64,000 bases of DNA from an uncultured Oscillospiraceae bacterium (lineage in GTDB: Bacteria > Bacillota > Clostridia > Oscillospirales > Oscillospiraceae), in the NCBI GenBank assembly GCA_905233385.1, contig CAJOEH010000013.1, positions 1 through 64,000 of the forward strand, read 5' to 3'. Position 1 is the first letter of the stretch, and each line of letters begins with the position of its first letter. Below are positions 50,746 to 59,714 of this stretch, piece by piece. Under the pieces are notes generated by a model. It saw nothing but the letters and a program-made list of their open reading frames with translations, was not told the origin of the DNA and made no database searches. The position numbers and the translations under genes are program-made.

Positions 50746-52752
50746 TCAGAACACCAGCAGCGCGGCCTGATACAGCAGGGCGGCGAAGATCCACGCGACG
50801 ACGCATTGGAACACGGCGACGACCGCGCCCCGCCACTTGCCGCCGAGTTCTCTGCCGACGACCGCGATCGCGGCGACGCAGGGCGTGTAAAGCAGGGTGA
50901 AGGTCAGGAAGCTGACGGCGGACGGCACGGTGAACAGGGCGGAGAGGCCCGCGCTGAGATTATCCATGCCCGTGCCGGTCAGGATGCCGAGGGTGCTGAC
51001 GACCGCCTCCTTCGCCGTGAAGCCGGAGACGAGGGCGGTGGAGATCCGCCAGTCGCCGAAGCCGAGCGGATGGAAGATCGGACTCAGCAGTTTGCCGATC
51101 CACGCGAGCAGGCTGTTCGCGCTGTCCTCCACGAAGTTCAGGTGCGTATCGAACGACTGCAGGAACCAGATGATCAGCGTCGCGACGAAAATGACGGTGA
51201 ATGCGCGCTGCAGGAAGTCCTTCGCCTTGTCCCACAGCAGCATGGCGACGCTCTTCAAAGACGGCATACGGTAGTTCGGCAGCTCCATGACGAAGGGCAC
51301 GGGCTTGCCGCGGAAGAGGGTCTTCTTGAACAGCAGCGACACCAGAATGCCGACGACCATGCCGCCGAAGTACATCAGCACCATCACCAGCGCGGCGTAC
51401 CGCGGGAAGAAGGCCGCGGAGAACACGGCGTAGATCGGGATCTTCGCCGAGCAGCTCATGAACGGGGTCAGCATGATCGTCAGCCTGCGGTCGCGGGAGG
51501 ACGGCAGGGTTCTGGTCGCCATGACCGCCGGCACGGTGCAGCCGAAGCCGATCAGCATCGGCACGAAGCTGCGGCCGGACAGGCCGATCTTGCGCAGGAG
51601 CTTGTCCATGACGAACGCGACGCGCGCCATGTAGCCCGTGTCCTCCAGAATGGACAGGAAGAAGAACAGGACGACGATGATCGGCAGAAAGCTGACCACG
51701 CTGCCCACGCCGGCGAAGATGCCGTCGATGATCAGGCTATGTACCACCGGGTTGAGACCGTAGGCCTTCAGACCGCTGTCCACCACGGCGGACAGCCGGT
51801 CGATCCCCCCGGCGAGCGCGTCCTGCAGGAACGAGCCGATCACGTCGAAGGTCAGCCAGAAGATCAGCAGCATGATGCCGACGAAGATCGGCAGCGCCGC
51901 GTACTTGTTCGTCAGAACGCGGTCGATGGCGACGGAGCGCAGGTGCTCCTTGCTCTGCTTCGCCTTGACGACCGTTTTGTCGCAGAGTTTTTCGATATAG
52001 TCGTAGCGCATCGAGGCGATCGCGGCATGGCGGTCCAGGCCGCCCTCGTCCTCCATCTGTACGATGCTGTGCTCGAGCAGTTCCAGCTCGTTCTGGTCGA
52101 TCTCCATGCGGTCGATGATGTCGGTATCGCCCTCGATCATCTTCGTCGCGGCGAAGCGTCTGGCGATCCCCGCCGCCTTCGCATGGTCCTCGATCTGGTG
52201 AGAGACGGCGTGGATGCAGCGGTGCACCGGGCCGTCGTCGCAGAAGTCGACGCGCAGGGGGCGGCGCCTTGCCTTCGCCGTCTGCACGGCGTTTTCGATC
52301 AGCTCCGTAATGCCCTCGTTTTTCGCCGCGGAGATCGGCACCACGGGGATCCCCAGCTCCGCGGACATTTTGCCGACGTCGATCGTGCCGCCGTTGCCGC
52401 GCACCTCGTCCATCATGTTGAGCGCGAGCACCATCGGGATGTCCATTTCCAGCAGCTGGAGGGTCAGATAGAGGTTGCGCTCGATGTTCGTCGCGTCGAC
52501 GATGTTGATAATCCCGTCGGGGTGCTGATTGAGCAGGAAGTCGCGCGTGACGATCTCCTCGCCCGTGTAGGGGCGCAGGGAATAGATGCCCGGAAGGTCC
52601 GCCACCGTGCAGTCCTTTGCGCCGCGCATGACGCCGGTCTTGCTGTCCACGGTCACGCCGGGGAAATTGCCGACGTGCTGATTCGCGCCGGTCAGTTGAT
52701 TGAATAAGGTCGTCTTTCCGCTGTTCTGATTGCCGACCAGGGCGAACATCAT
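50746..52752 (-). CDS. feoB: Ferrous iron transporter FeoB
   Basis: A 668-residue FeoB: N-terminal G domain (FALVGNQNSGKTTLFNQLTG P-loop, VADLPGIYSL G3, NMMD G4), a helical GDI domain, then a membrane domain with two inverted Gate halves (GFGCTVPAVMATRTL and FTAKEAVVSTLGIL contain the conserved Cys and Gly residues). It imports Fe(II) under low oxygen. Its ATG overlaps the feoA stop (ATGA). Confidence 0.96.
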   Translation of the reverse strand: MMFALVGNQNSGKTTLFNQLTGANQHVGNFPGVTVDSKTGVMRGAKDCTVADLPGIYSLRPYTGEEIVTRDFLLNQHPDGIINIVDATNIERNLYLTLQLLEMDIPMVLALNMMDEVRGNGGTIDVGKMSAELGIPVVPISAAKNEGITELIENAVQTAKARRRPLRVDFCDDGPVHRCIHAVSHQIEDHAKAAGIARRFAATKMIEGDTDIIDRMEIDQNELELLEHSIVQMEDEGGLDRHAAIASMRYDYIEKLCDKTVVKAKQSKEHLRSVAIDRVLTNKYAALPIFVGIMLLIFWLTFDVIGSFLQDALAGGIDRLSAVVDSGLKAYGLNPVVHSLIIDGIFAGVGSVVSFLPIIVVLFFFLSILEDTGYMARVAFVMDKLLRKIGLSGRSFVPMLIGFGCTVPAVMATRTLPSSRDRRLTIMLTPFMSCSAKIPIYAVFSAAFFPRYAALVMVLMYFGGMVVGILVSLLFKKTLFRGKPVPFVMELPNYRMPSLKSVAMLLWDKAKDFLQRAFTVIFVATLIIWFLQSFDTHLNFVEDSANSLLAWIGKLLSPIFHPLGFGDWRISTALVSGFTAKEAVVSTLGILTGTGMDNLSAGLSALFTVPSAVSFLTFTLLYTPCVAAIAVVGRELGGKWRGAVVAVFQCVVAWIFAALLYQAALLVF

Positions 52753-52985
52753 GTCTCGCTCACCTCCGGCAGGATCTCGATCTTTTCCGCGTCCTCCAGC
52801 CGGAGCGTCAGCTCGTAGCCGCGCAGACGGATCTCCATCGGGTCGCCCATCGGGGCGATCTTCTGCACCGTCACCTTCGTATGCGGAATCAGTCCCATAT
52901 CCAGCAGACGGCAGCGGAGCGCGCCTTCCCCGCCGACCGCGGTGATCAGGCCGCTTTTGCCGACCGCCAATTCCTTTAACGTCAT
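52749..52985 (-). CDS. feoA: FeoA SH3-like protein
   Basis: A 78-residue FeoA: LKELAVGKSGLITAV, then LLDMGLIPHTKVTVQKIAPM and MEIRLRGYELTLR. It is a small cytosolic partner of FeoB. The ATG at 52985 follows GGAGGA; an upstream in-frame ATG would lie before the ribosome binding site. Confidence 0.94.
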   Translation of the reverse strand: MTLKELAVGKSGLITAVGGEGALRCRLLDMGLIPHTKVTVQKIAPMGDPMEIRLRGYELTLRLEDAEKIEILPEVSET

Positions 52986-53014
52986 CTCGTTCTCCTCCGA
53001 GTTAGTCATGCTTA

Positions 53015-53043
53015 ATCATAGCACAATGACGCGCTCTTATCAA
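53015..53043 (-). promoter_or_regulatory. Promoter for feoAB
   Basis: Minus-strand TTGATA (53038-53043), 17-base spacer, TATGAT (53015-53020). No clear Fur or DtxR palindrome was seen. Confidence 0.7.
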
Positions 53044-53061
53044 GCGGACGGCGAAAAAAAC

Positions 53062-53090
53062 TTGTAATTCCGTCGGGATGCCGTTATAAT
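53062..53090 (+). promoter_or_regulatory. Promoter for ruvX
   Basis: TTGTAA (53062-53067), 17-base spacer, TATAAT (53085-53090), back to back with the feo promoter. Confidence 0.75.
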
Positions 53091-53119
53091 GTGGAAAAAG
53101 AATGATTTGGAGAGGTTTT

Positions 53120-53533
53120 ATGAGAGTCCTTGCCATCGATTACGGCGACGCCCGCACCGGCATCGCGATCTCCGACGCGAGCGGAACGATCGTCGGGCAG
53201 ACGACCGTGATCCAAAGCTATAACAAGAATAAGACCGCCGCCGAGATCGCCCGTATCGCCAAGGAAAGCGGCGCGGAGCGGCTCGTGATGGGCTTCCCGC
53301 GCAACATGGACGGCAGCGAGGGCCCGCGAGCGGAGCTCTACCGCGCGTTCGCCGCGCTGGTCGAGGAGACGTGCGCCATGCCGGTCGTCCTCTGGGACGA
53401 GCGGCGCACCACCGTGGAGGCGCACAATATCCTCTCCGACTGCAACTACCGCGGAAAGAAGCGCAAAAACACCGTGGACGCCGTCGCGGCGTCGCTGATC
53501 TTAGAGGGTTATCTCGCCTTCCTGTCGCGCTGA
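53120..53533 (+). CDS. ruvX: Pre-16S rRNA nuclease / RuvX (YqgF)
   Basis: A 137-residue RNase H-fold protein: VLAIDYGDARTGIAISDASG with the first catalytic Asp, RLVMGFPRNMDGSEG, LWDERRTTVEA and the last Asp in VDAVAASLILEGYL. YqgF processes the 5' end of 16S rRNA and may resolve Holliday junctions. The ATG at 53120 is preceded by GGAGAGG. Its end converges on the TSUP genes. Confidence 0.93.
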   Translation: MRVLAIDYGDARTGIAISDASGTIVGQTTVIQSYNKNKTAAEIARIAKESGAERLVMGFPRNMDGSEGPRAELYRAFAALVEETCAMPVVLWDERRTTVEAHNILSDCNYRGKKRKNTVDAVAASLILEGYLAFLSR

Positions 53534-53883
53534 CGGGAGAACAGCTCCGTCAGCCCGACGAGCACCAAAAAACCGCCGAACAGCCTGCGCAGCAGTCCTG
53601 TATCCATCGCCGTCGCCAGCGCCGCCGCACCCGCGGCAGTCACGCAGCCGGCGAGGATCGCGGGAAGGACGACGCGCGGGCGGATCAGGCGGTTTTTTAT
53701 ATGAAACAGCAGCGCGCAGGCGGCAGTCGGCAGGAAGTAGAGCAGATTGATCCCCTGCGCGCTTTTCTGCGCCACGCCCGTGACGGAGGTCATCCACACC
53801 ATGAGCAGGGTGCCGCCGCCGATGCCGAGCCCGGACAGGACGCCGCAGACCAGGCCGGCCAGCCCTGCGATCAACGCGCTCAC
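53509..53883 (-). CDS. Half-size TSUP (TauE/SafE) permease, second gene
   Basis: A 124-residue membrane protein with about four helices. VCGVLSGLGIGGGTLLMVWM carries the TSUP Gly-rich motif. It starts with GTG in a GTGA overlap with the upstream half. A normal TSUP protein has two such halves in one chain of about 250 residues; here they are separate and presumably pair. Substrate (sulfite, sulfonate or other anion) unknown. The 3' end overlaps ruvX by 25 bases. Confidence 0.78.
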   Translation of the reverse strand: MSALIAGLAGLVCGVLSGLGIGGGTLLMVWMTSVTGVAQKSAQGINLLYFLPTAACALLFHIKNRLIRPRVVLPAILAGCVTAAGAAALATAMDTGLLRRLFGGFLVLVGLTELFSRQRDRKAR

Positions 53884-54212
53884 TTGAGCAGGAGGCGAAG
53901 GCCGCCCCAGAGGATGAACGCGCCGAAGGCGCGGCGCAGCCATTTCGTCGGAAGTTTTCGGAGCGTCAGGCCCGCGATCGCGCCGCCGATCGCGCCGCCG
54001 ATCAAATAGGGGATCGCGTCGGGGAGGAAGCTCCCGCCGCGCAGCAGGTAGATGCCCGCTGAGACCAGTGAGACCGGCAGGATGATGCACACGCTGCACG
54101 CGAACAGCTCGTGCGGCTTCAGGTCCGTCGTGCGCGACAGGAGCGGCAGGAGAACCATCCCGCCGCCCGCGCCGAACAGGCCGTCGAGCCGATGCTTCCG
54201 CAATCTTGCCAC
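53880..54212 (-). CDS. Half-size TSUP (TauE/SafE) permease, first gene
   Basis: A 110-residue protein with the TSUP motif GLFGAGGGMVLLPLL near the N-terminus and about three or four helices (LFACSVCIILPVSLVSAGIY, IPYLIGGAIGGAIAGL). The start is GTG at 54212 after GGAAGGGAA. Its N-terminus begins only about 12 residues before the motif, slightly short for the family. Coupled to the second half by GTGA. Confidence 0.75.
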   Translation of the reverse strand: MARLRKHRLDGLFGAGGGMVLLPLLSRTTDLKPHELFACSVCIILPVSLVSAGIYLLRGGSFLPDAIPYLIGGAIGGAIAGLTLRKLPTKWLRRAFGAFILWGGLRLLLK

Positions 54213-54310
54213 TTCCCTTCCGCCTGCGTTTCTGCCTTTATTCTGCGCCTATCATATCTGTCCTATCCGCGGAATATACTCTCCCATAAGGCTAATAACG
54301 AGGTGGGAGA

Positions 54311-54922
54311 ATGGAACAACAAACCGTCAATCATATCACGCTGACCGGCAATTTGGCGTCCGCGCCGGCGTTTTCGCACAGCAACCACGGGCGGCGATTT
54401 TATTCGTTTTATCTGGAGGTCGCACGGCTGTCCGGCGCGATCGACCGTCTGCAGATCCTCGCGTCGGAGGAACTGCTGTTTTCCGCGGAGGCGCGCGAGG
54501 GCGACGCCCTGACGATCGAGGGGCAGATCCGCTCCTTCAACAACCGCTCGCCGAACGGCAGACGGCTCGTCATCTCCGTGCTGGCGGAGACGATGCAGGT
54601 CACGGACGCGCCGCACGACAACCGCGTCAGCCTGCACGGGATCATCTGCAAGGACCCGACCTACCGGCGCACCCCGCTGGGCAGGGAGATCTCCGACGTG
54701 ATGCTCGCCGTCAACCGTCCCTATCACCGCGCCGACTACCTTCCCTGTATCATCTGGGGCCAGTGTGCGCAGGAGGTCGCCGCCTATCCGGTCGGCACGC
54801 CGCTCGCATTGACCGGGCGGCTCCAGAGCCGCGCGTACGTCAAGGTCACGGACGGCGTCGCCGAGGAGCGCACCGCCTACGAGATCTCCGCGATCACCGC
54901 GGAACTCGCGGAACTGCCATAA
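54311..54922 (+). CDS. Tandem OB-fold single-stranded DNA-binding protein-like
   Basis: A 203-residue protein with two SSB-type OB folds in sequence: NHITLTGNLASAP (about 7-95) and VSLHGIICKDPTYRRTPLGR to WGQCAQEVAAYPVGTPLALT (about 102-198). It lacks the acidic, Gly-rich tail and terminal DDxxF of a housekeeping SSB, so it is probably an accessory DNA-binding or primosome-like protein. Such two-domain forms occur in Clostridia. A TATACT sits at 54275-54280, but no -35 is clear. GAGGTGGGAG precedes the ATG. Confidence 0.8.
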   Translation: MEQQTVNHITLTGNLASAPAFSHSNHGRRFYSFYLEVARLSGAIDRLQILASEELLFSAEAREGDALTIEGQIRSFNNRSPNGRRLVISVLAETMQVTDAPHDNRVSLHGIICKDPTYRRTPLGREISDVMLAVNRPYHRADYLPCIIWGQCAQEVAAYPVGTPLALTGRLQSRAYVKVTDGVAEERTAYEISAITAELAELP

Positions 54923-54928
54923 TACAGC

Positions 54929-54960
54929 AAAAAAGCAGACTGAATGCAGTCTGCTTTTTT
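54929..54960 (+). terminator. Terminator after the SSB-like gene
   Basis: AAAAAAGCAGACTG/CAGTCTGCTTTTTT perfect hairpin with a 4-base loop, 7 bases after the stop. Confidence 0.88.
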
Positions 54961-54964
54961 GAAG

Positions 54965-55010
54965 TGAAGACGCTCCGTTTCTTCATTAGCGACCGAAGGG
55001 AGCGTCTTCA
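54965..55010 (-). terminator. Terminator-like hairpin after DUF1292 gene
   Basis: TGAAGACGCTCC/GGAGCGTCTTCA arms with a 22-base loop just past the DUF1292 stop; it lacks a clean T-run. Confidence 0.4.
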
Positions 55011-55021
55011 TTTCTTCATTC

Positions 55022-55288
55022 CTATACAGGCTCGTCCATCAGGCGGTCGAACTCCGCCGCGACGCGGTCGAAGTCCTCCTCGGGGATGTCGAGCAGGTCG
55101 AAGTCTTCCTCCGTCGGCACGTAGCCGTAGAGATAGACGTCGTTGGTCTCATCGAACGGCTCCAGTGCGATGTACTGCTTGCCGTCCAGATCGAAGACCC
55201 CCATGATGCCGCAGTCTACGCTTTCGCCTTCGTCAAATTCCAGTGCAATGATCTCGTCTTCCGAGTACTGTGCGCGTTTATCTTCCAT
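55022..55288 (-). CDS. DUF1292 protein
   Basis: An 88-residue acidic protein: EDEIIALEFDEGESVDCGIM and KQYIALEPFDETNDVYLYGY fit DUF1292 (YrzB-like), a Firmicutes family with no known function. Own promoter and GGAGGG before the ATG at 55288. Confidence 0.85.
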   Translation of the reverse strand: MEDKRAQYSEDEIIALEFDEGESVDCGIMGVFDLDGKQYIALEPFDETNDVYLYGYVPTEEDFDLLDIPEEDFDRVAAEFDRLMDEPV

Positions 55289-55318
55289 AGCAATCCCTCC
55301 TGTCAAGGTTGTACCTAT

Positions 55319-55347
55319 ATTATAGTCCTTTTTGAGAAAAAGCGCAA
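55319..55347 (-). promoter_or_regulatory. Promoter for DUF1292 gene
   Basis: Minus-strand TTGCGC (55342-55347), 17-base spacer, TATAAT (55319-55324). Confidence 0.7.
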
Positions 55348-55349
55348 GC

Positions 55350-56372
55350 CTATTCTGTCAGGAATTGTCGATATGCCGTCGGCAGGCCGATCGTTTCCTC
55401 CAGCTCCCGCCGCGTGACCCAGGTGAAGCCGGTTTCCTCGGCGCAGTCCAGATAGCAGCAGGTCAGCTTCCACTCTACGTGCGTGAAGATATGGGTGCGC
55501 TGCACCGTCTTCTGAATATTGCGCGGGCGCACGCCCCAGGCCTTCGCCTGCCGCAGCATTTCCGGGACGGTCAGCTCGCCCGCGACGTCCGGCAGCTGCC
55601 AGAGTCCCGCGAGCAGGCCCGTCTTCGGCCGCTTGCAGACGGCGATCTTGTCTCCGCATTGCAGGAAGAACACCGTCCGGCGCTCCACCCTGCGCGGCTT
55701 CTTCGCCGCCTTGACCGGGAAGCGTTCCTGCGTTCCGTTCAGATTCGCTGTGCAAATATCTTTCAGCGGACACGCGCCGCACAGCGGCGCGCCGTTCGGC
55801 ACGCAGACCGTCGCGCCGAGCTCCATCAGCGCCTGCGTGAAGTCGCCGCAGCGGCCCGCGGGGTAAACGCCTTCCAGCTTCCGCGCGACTTCCCGCTTCA
55901 CGCGTTCCTCGCCGATCGGCGCGTCGGAGGCGAGAAAGCGCGAGACGACGCGCAGGACGTTGCCGTCCACCGCGGGTGTCGGCTGTTCAAAGCAGATCGA
56001 GAGGATCGCGCCGGCGGTATAGGCGCCGATCCCCGGCAGGGCGCGGACTTTTTCATAGTCGCGGGGAAATTCCCCGTCGTAGTCGCGCAGGATGACCTGC
56101 GCCGCTTTTTGCAGGTTCCGCACGCGGCTGTAGTAGCCGAGCCCCTCCCAGAGTTTGAGCAGTTCGTTCTCCTCCGCGGCGGCGAGGGCCCCGATTGTCG
56201 GGAGCTTTTGCAGGAAGCGTTCGTAATAGCCCCTGACCGCCTCCACGCGCGTCTGCTGCAGCATGATCTCGGACAGCCAGACGTGATACGGTTCCCGGTC
56301 GCGCCGCCACGGCAGGTCGCGGCGATTCAGTTCAAACCACGGCAGCAGCCGTTCCGGCAGCGCTTGCAGCAT
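55350..56372 (-). CDS. mutY: A/G-specific adenine glycosylase MutY
   Basis: A 340-residue MutY: NRRDLPWRRDREPYHVWLSE, the catalytic Glu in SEIMLQQTRVEAV, the HhH-GPD segment VRALPGIGAYTAGAIL with AVDGNVLRV, the iron-sulfur loop C-x6-C-x2-C-x5-C, and a C-terminal NUDIX-like domain that recognises 8-oxoG. It removes A opposite 8-oxoG. The ATG at 56372 follows GGAGGG directly after the hairpin of the preceding exonuclease gene. Confidence 0.95.
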   Translation of the reverse strand: MLQALPERLLPWFELNRRDLPWRRDREPYHVWLSEIMLQQTRVEAVRGYYERFLQKLPTIGALAAAEENELLKLWEGLGYYSRVRNLQKAAQVILRDYDGEFPRDYEKVRALPGIGAYTAGAILSICFEQPTPAVDGNVLRVVSRFLASDAPIGEERVKREVARKLEGVYPAGRCGDFTQALMELGATVCVPNGAPLCGACPLKDICTANLNGTQERFPVKAAKKPRRVERRTVFFLQCGDKIAVCKRPKTGLLAGLWQLPDVAGELTVPEMLRQAKAWGVRPRNIQKTVQRTHIFTHVEWKLTCCYLDCAEETGFTWVTRRELEETIGLPTAYRQFLTE

Positions 56373-56387
56373 GTCTTCTCCCTCCTG

Positions 56388-56415
56388 AAAACGGGGCTGT
56401 ATCACAGCCCCGTTT
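56388..56415 (-). terminator. Short hairpin spanning the exonuclease stop codon
   Basis: AAACGGGGCTGT/ACAGCCCCGTTT stem with a three-base loop. The TGA stop lies in the loop region and the stem is followed on the minus strand by TTTTC, then the mutY ribosome binding site. Confidence 0.6.
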
Positions 56416-57379
56416 GTTTCTCCTCGGTCGGTTTTCTCTTTCTTCTCCTGCGGCGGGCAGGCTTGCGGCGGGCGGCGAGCTCGTCGAATTTCTGCGCCGC
56501 GTCGGACGCGCCCTCGTAGATCAGGCGGCTGACGCGCAGCGTGCCGTCCGTGTCCTTTTGCAGGCGGATGCGGATCAGGTAGCGGCCGTGCTCCGGGCAG
56601 GACGCCATCGTCATATAACGCCTGCCCTCCTGCGCGATCCAAGCGCCGTTCGGCATGAGCGCGCCGCACTGCGGACAGTGGCTTTTCAGCTCCGTCATGG
56701 CGTCGATCGCCTTCGCCTTATCCTCGTAGCCGCGGAAGACCGCTCTGCCGATACAGCCCTCTGGCGGGTTGCCGTGGAAGCCGTCGGCGTGATTGCGCAG
56801 CGCCTGCGCGTACTCCGCGATCCCGCGCTTGAGGTCGAGCCTGCTGCAGATGAGGGCGGTGTGGTACGCGTCGCCCAGCGCGTCGTGGGCGGGTCTGCTC
56901 GGCTCGATGCCGATCAGCTCCATCGCGCTTGACAGCGCCTTCTGCGAGGTGCCGCAGCCGGTCTGCGCGTTGAAGATCATCTGCGCGTTGTACCATTCGG
57001 TGATCCAGTCGGGCTCGCCGTCGTGCAGGAGGATGTTGTCCTCGAGGATCGTAATGTCGTCGAAGCCCCAAGTCAGGAAAACGCACTCCCCGCCGATCCA
57101 CTTGCGGAAGCGTTTCAGCGCCTCCGGGAAGGGCAGGCCCTCCTCGCGCAGGGTGGCGTCGCGCAGGCCGGTCAGCTTGGAGACGCGGCTGTTGAGCTTT
57201 TTATAGTATTTCGGGCGCACCAGCACCTGAAACTCGTCGGCGACCGTGCCGTCCTCGAGCAGGCGCACCGCGCCGATCTGAATGATCTCTCCGTGGATCT
57301 CCACCGGCAGGACCTTCTTCGCCGCGTAGGAGCCGGGCCACGGCTGATTCCATTCCATATCCAGAACGATATATTGCAT
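56402..57379 (-). CDS. DEDD-type 3'-5' exonuclease domain protein
   Basis: A 325-residue protein. Residues 1-185 form an RNase T/DEDD exonuclease fold: LDMEWNQP (first Asp/Glu), LTWGFDDITIL (second Asp), and AHDALGDAYHTALIC (His and last Asp). Related KapD/ERI-like proteins trim RNA or DNA 3' ends. Residues 230-300 hold a C-x2-C ribbon (SHCPQCGALMPNG) with a second Cys further on, then a basic, Lys/Arg-rich tail. Own promoter; upstream of mutY on the same transcript unless terminated. Confidence 0.85.
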   Translation of the reverse strand: MQYIVLDMEWNQPWPGSYAAKKVLPVEIHGEIIQIGAVRLLEDGTVADEFQVLVRPKYYKKLNSRVSKLTGLRDATLREEGLPFPEALKRFRKWIGGECVFLTWGFDDITILEDNILLHDGEPDWITEWYNAQMIFNAQTGCGTSQKALSSAMELIGIEPSRPAHDALGDAYHTALICSRLDLKRGIAEYAQALRNHADGFHGNPPEGCIGRAVFRGYEDKAKAIDAMTELKSHCPQCGALMPNGAWIAQEGRRYMTMASCPEHGRYLIRIRLQKDTDGTLRVSRLIYEGASDAAQKFDELAARRKPARRRRRKRKPTEEKQTGL

Positions 57380-57403
57380 AAAGTATCTTCCTTTCTGCCG
57401 TCT

Positions 57404-57432
57404 ATCATATCACAGTTTTCCCCGCGCCGCAA
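57404..57432 (-). promoter_or_regulatory. Promoter for the exonuclease gene
   Basis: Minus-strand TTGCGG (57427-57432), 17-base spacer, TATGAT (57404-57409). Confidence 0.6.
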
Positions 57433-57449
57433 CCGGTCCGATAAAGTTT

Positions 57450-57478
57450 TTGACTTTTTCACGGCGTTGATATATAGT
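57450..57478 (+). promoter_or_regulatory. Promoter for the hydratase gene
   Basis: TTGACT (57450-57455), 17-base spacer, TATAGT (57473-57478). Confidence 0.7.
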
Positions 57479-57500
57479 AGGAAAAAACGGAGGTGTTTCT

Positions 57501-59714
57501 ATGATCCATATTCTCAATTCCGGCGTGTTCTTCCGAAACGGCGCGCTGATCCCCGCGGCGCAGTGCGAACTGTCGCCCGAGGAAGGCAGAAAAAAAACGA
57601 TCGCCTACGGCATTCTTGCCGCGCACAACACCTCCGGCGACATGCGCGCGCTGAAGATCAGATTCGACGCCATGGCGTCGCACGACATCACCTACGTCGG
57701 CATCATCCAGACCGCCCGCGCCTCCGGGCTGGAGAAGTTTCCCCTGCCCTACGTGCTGACCAACTGCCACAACTCCCTGTGCGCCGTCGGCGGCACGATC
57801 AACGAGGACGACCACGTGTTCGGCCTGTCCGCGGCGAAGCGTTACGGCGGCGAGTTCGTCCCCGCCCACCAGTCCGTCATTCACAGCTATATGCGCGAGA
57901 TGTACGCAGGCGGCGGCAGGATGATCCTCGGTTCGGATTCGCACACGCGCTACGGCGCATACGGCACCATGGCGATCGGCGAAGGCGGGCCGGAGCTGGT
58001 CAAGCAGCTTCTGTGCAAGACCTACGACATCGCCTATCCGCGCGTGGTCGGCGTACACCTGACCGGCAGGCCGAAGGCGGGCGTCGGTCCGCAGGACGTC
58101 GCCCTCGCCATCATCGGCGCGACGTTCAAGCAGGGCATCGTGAAAAACAGCGTCATGGAATTCTTCGGCAGCGGCGTCGCTTCCCTCTCGATGGACTACC
58201 GCAACGGCGTCGACGTGATGACGACGGAGACGAGCTGTCTGTCCTCCGTCTGGCAGACGGACGGGACCGTCCGCGCCTCCCTTGCCGCGCACGGCAGGGC
58301 AGACGCCTACCGGGAACTCGCGCCGCAGGACGGCGCGTACTACGACGCGCTGCTGGAGGTCGATCTTTCGTCCGTTGAGCCGATGATCGCCCTTCCCTTC
58401 CACCCCTCCAACGTCTATACGATCCGCGAATTCAACGAGAATGCGGCGGATCTCCTGCACGCGGTCGACGAGAACGCCGTCTCCTCGCTCGGGCTGAAAA
58501 AGCAGCCGGAATCCCTGACGAAAAAGATCAAAAACGGCCGCTTCTACGCCGATCAGGGCGTGATCGCCGGCTGCTCCGGCGGCACCTTCCAGAATCTCGT
58601 GAAAGCCGCGGAGATCCTGAACGGCAAGTCGCTCGGCAGCGACCGCTTCTGGCTCTCCTGCTACCCCGCCAGCCAGCCCGTCCTGATGGAGCTGCTGCGC
58701 ACCGGCGCGCTGGAAAAGCTGATCGCCGCCGGCGCGTCGATCCGCAGCGCGTTCTGCGGTCCGTGCTTCGGCGCGGGCGACGTGCCCGCCAACGGCGCGT
58801 TCTCCATCCGCCACTCCACGCGCAACTTCCCCAACCGCGAAGGCTCCAAGCCCGCGGACGGGCAGGTCGCCTACGTCGCGCTGATGGACTCGCGCTCGAT
58901 CGCCGCCTCCGCCCTGAACGGCGGCGCGATCACCCCCGCGACCGACCTCGCGGAGCTGACAGAGGACCCGTCCTTCGTCGATTATCACTTCGATCCCGCG
59001 CCCTATGAGCGCGTCTATCACGGCGTGGGCAGACCCGATCCCGCGCAGCCGCTGATCTTCGGCCCGAACATCGCAGACTGGCCGGAGCAGATCGCGTTGC
59101 CTGAAAATCTGCTCATCACCGTTGCCTCCGCGATCTACGACCCCGTCACGACCACGGACGAGCTGATCCCCTCCGGCGAGACCTCGTCCTACCGCAGCAA
59201 CCCGCTGCGCCTGAGCGAATTTGCCCTGAGTCGCAAGGATCCCGCCTACGTCGGCCGCGCAAAGGCCGTGCTGGCGCAGGAAAAGCTGCGCCGCGAAGGC
59301 AAGCCCGCCGACATGGAGGGCTGCGATCCCGCGACGACCGGCTTGGGCAGCGCGGTCATGGCGATCCGTCCGGGCGACGGCTCCGCCCGGGAACAGGCGG
59401 CGTCCTGCCAGCGCGTGCTCGGCGGCGTGGCGAACTTCTGCGAGGATTTTGCGACGAAACGCTACCGCAGCAACGTCATCAACTGGGGCATGCTCCCCTT
59501 CACCGTGGAGAATATCGCCTCTTATAACATCCAGCCCGGCGACCGTGTCTATATCGCGGGCATCCGCAAGGCGCTGGAAGGCGACGCGGAACGGATCGAT
59601 GGCGTGCTCCTGCAGGGCGATAAGCAAACGCCGCTGCCTTTGAAGCTCGAACGCCTGACCCGCGAGGAGCGCGACGTCATCCTCTCCGGCTGCCTGATCA
59701 ATTATTACGCATAA
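57501..59714 (+). CDS. Aconitase-superfamily hydratase (YbhJ-like)
   Basis: A 737-residue protein related to aconitases, nearest in type to the YbhJ-like hydratases of Clostridia and E. coli. Landmarks: [13 protein letters not shown] near residue 90, [13 protein letters not shown], iron-sulfur cysteines in [10 protein letters not shown] and FCGPCFGAG, and a swivel domain with [11 protein letters not shown] near the C-terminus. A [4Fe-4S]-dependent dehydration/rehydration is expected, but the substrate is unknown and no citrate or leucine pathway gene is adjacent. GGAGGTG precedes the start. Single-gene unit with its own promoter. Confidence 0.85.
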   Translation: MIHILNSGVFFRNGALIPAAQCELSPEEGRKKTIAYGILAAHNTSGDMRALKIRFDAMASHDITYVGIIQTARASGLEKFPLPYVLTNCHNSLCAVGGTINEDDHVFGLSAAKRYGGEFVPAHQSVIHSYMREMYAGGGRMILGSDSHTRYGAYGTMAIGEGGPELVKQLLCKTYDIAYPRVVGVHLTGRPKAGVGPQDVALAIIGATFKQGIVKNSVMEFFGSGVASLSMDYRNGVDVMTTETSCLSSVWQTDGTVRASLAAHGRADAYRELAPQDGAYYDALLEVDLSSVEPMIALPFHPSNVYTIREFNENAADLLHAVDENAVSSLGLKKQPESLTKKIKNGRFYADQGVIAGCSGGTFQNLVKAAEILNGKSLGSDRFWLSCYPASQPVLMELLRTGALEKLIAAGASIRSAFCGPCFGAGDVPANGAFSIRHSTRNFPNREGSKPADGQVAYVALMDSRSIAASALNGGAITPATDLAELTEDPSFVDYHFDPAPYERVYHGVGRPDPAQPLIFGPNIADWPEQIALPENLLITVASAIYDPVTTTDELIPSGETSSYRSNPLRLSEFALSRKDPAYVGRAKAVLAQEKLRREGKPADMEGCDPATTGLGSAVMAIRPGDGSAREQAASCQRVLGGVANFCEDFATKRYRSNVINWGMLPFTVENIASYNIQPGDRVYIAGIRKALEGDAERIDGVLLQGDKQTPLPLKLERLTREERDVILSGCLINYYA

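Noticed and set aside
50650-52707. 685-codon open frame on the plus strand opposite feoB
   Set aside because: It is antisense to an unmistakable feoB; long reverse frames follow from GC-rich third positions. It is rich in Arg, Asp and Val with no domain.
53005-53045. Fur or DtxR operator at the feo promoter
   Set aside because: No palindrome close to either consensus; only a loose TAATCATAG-like stretch over the -10 box.
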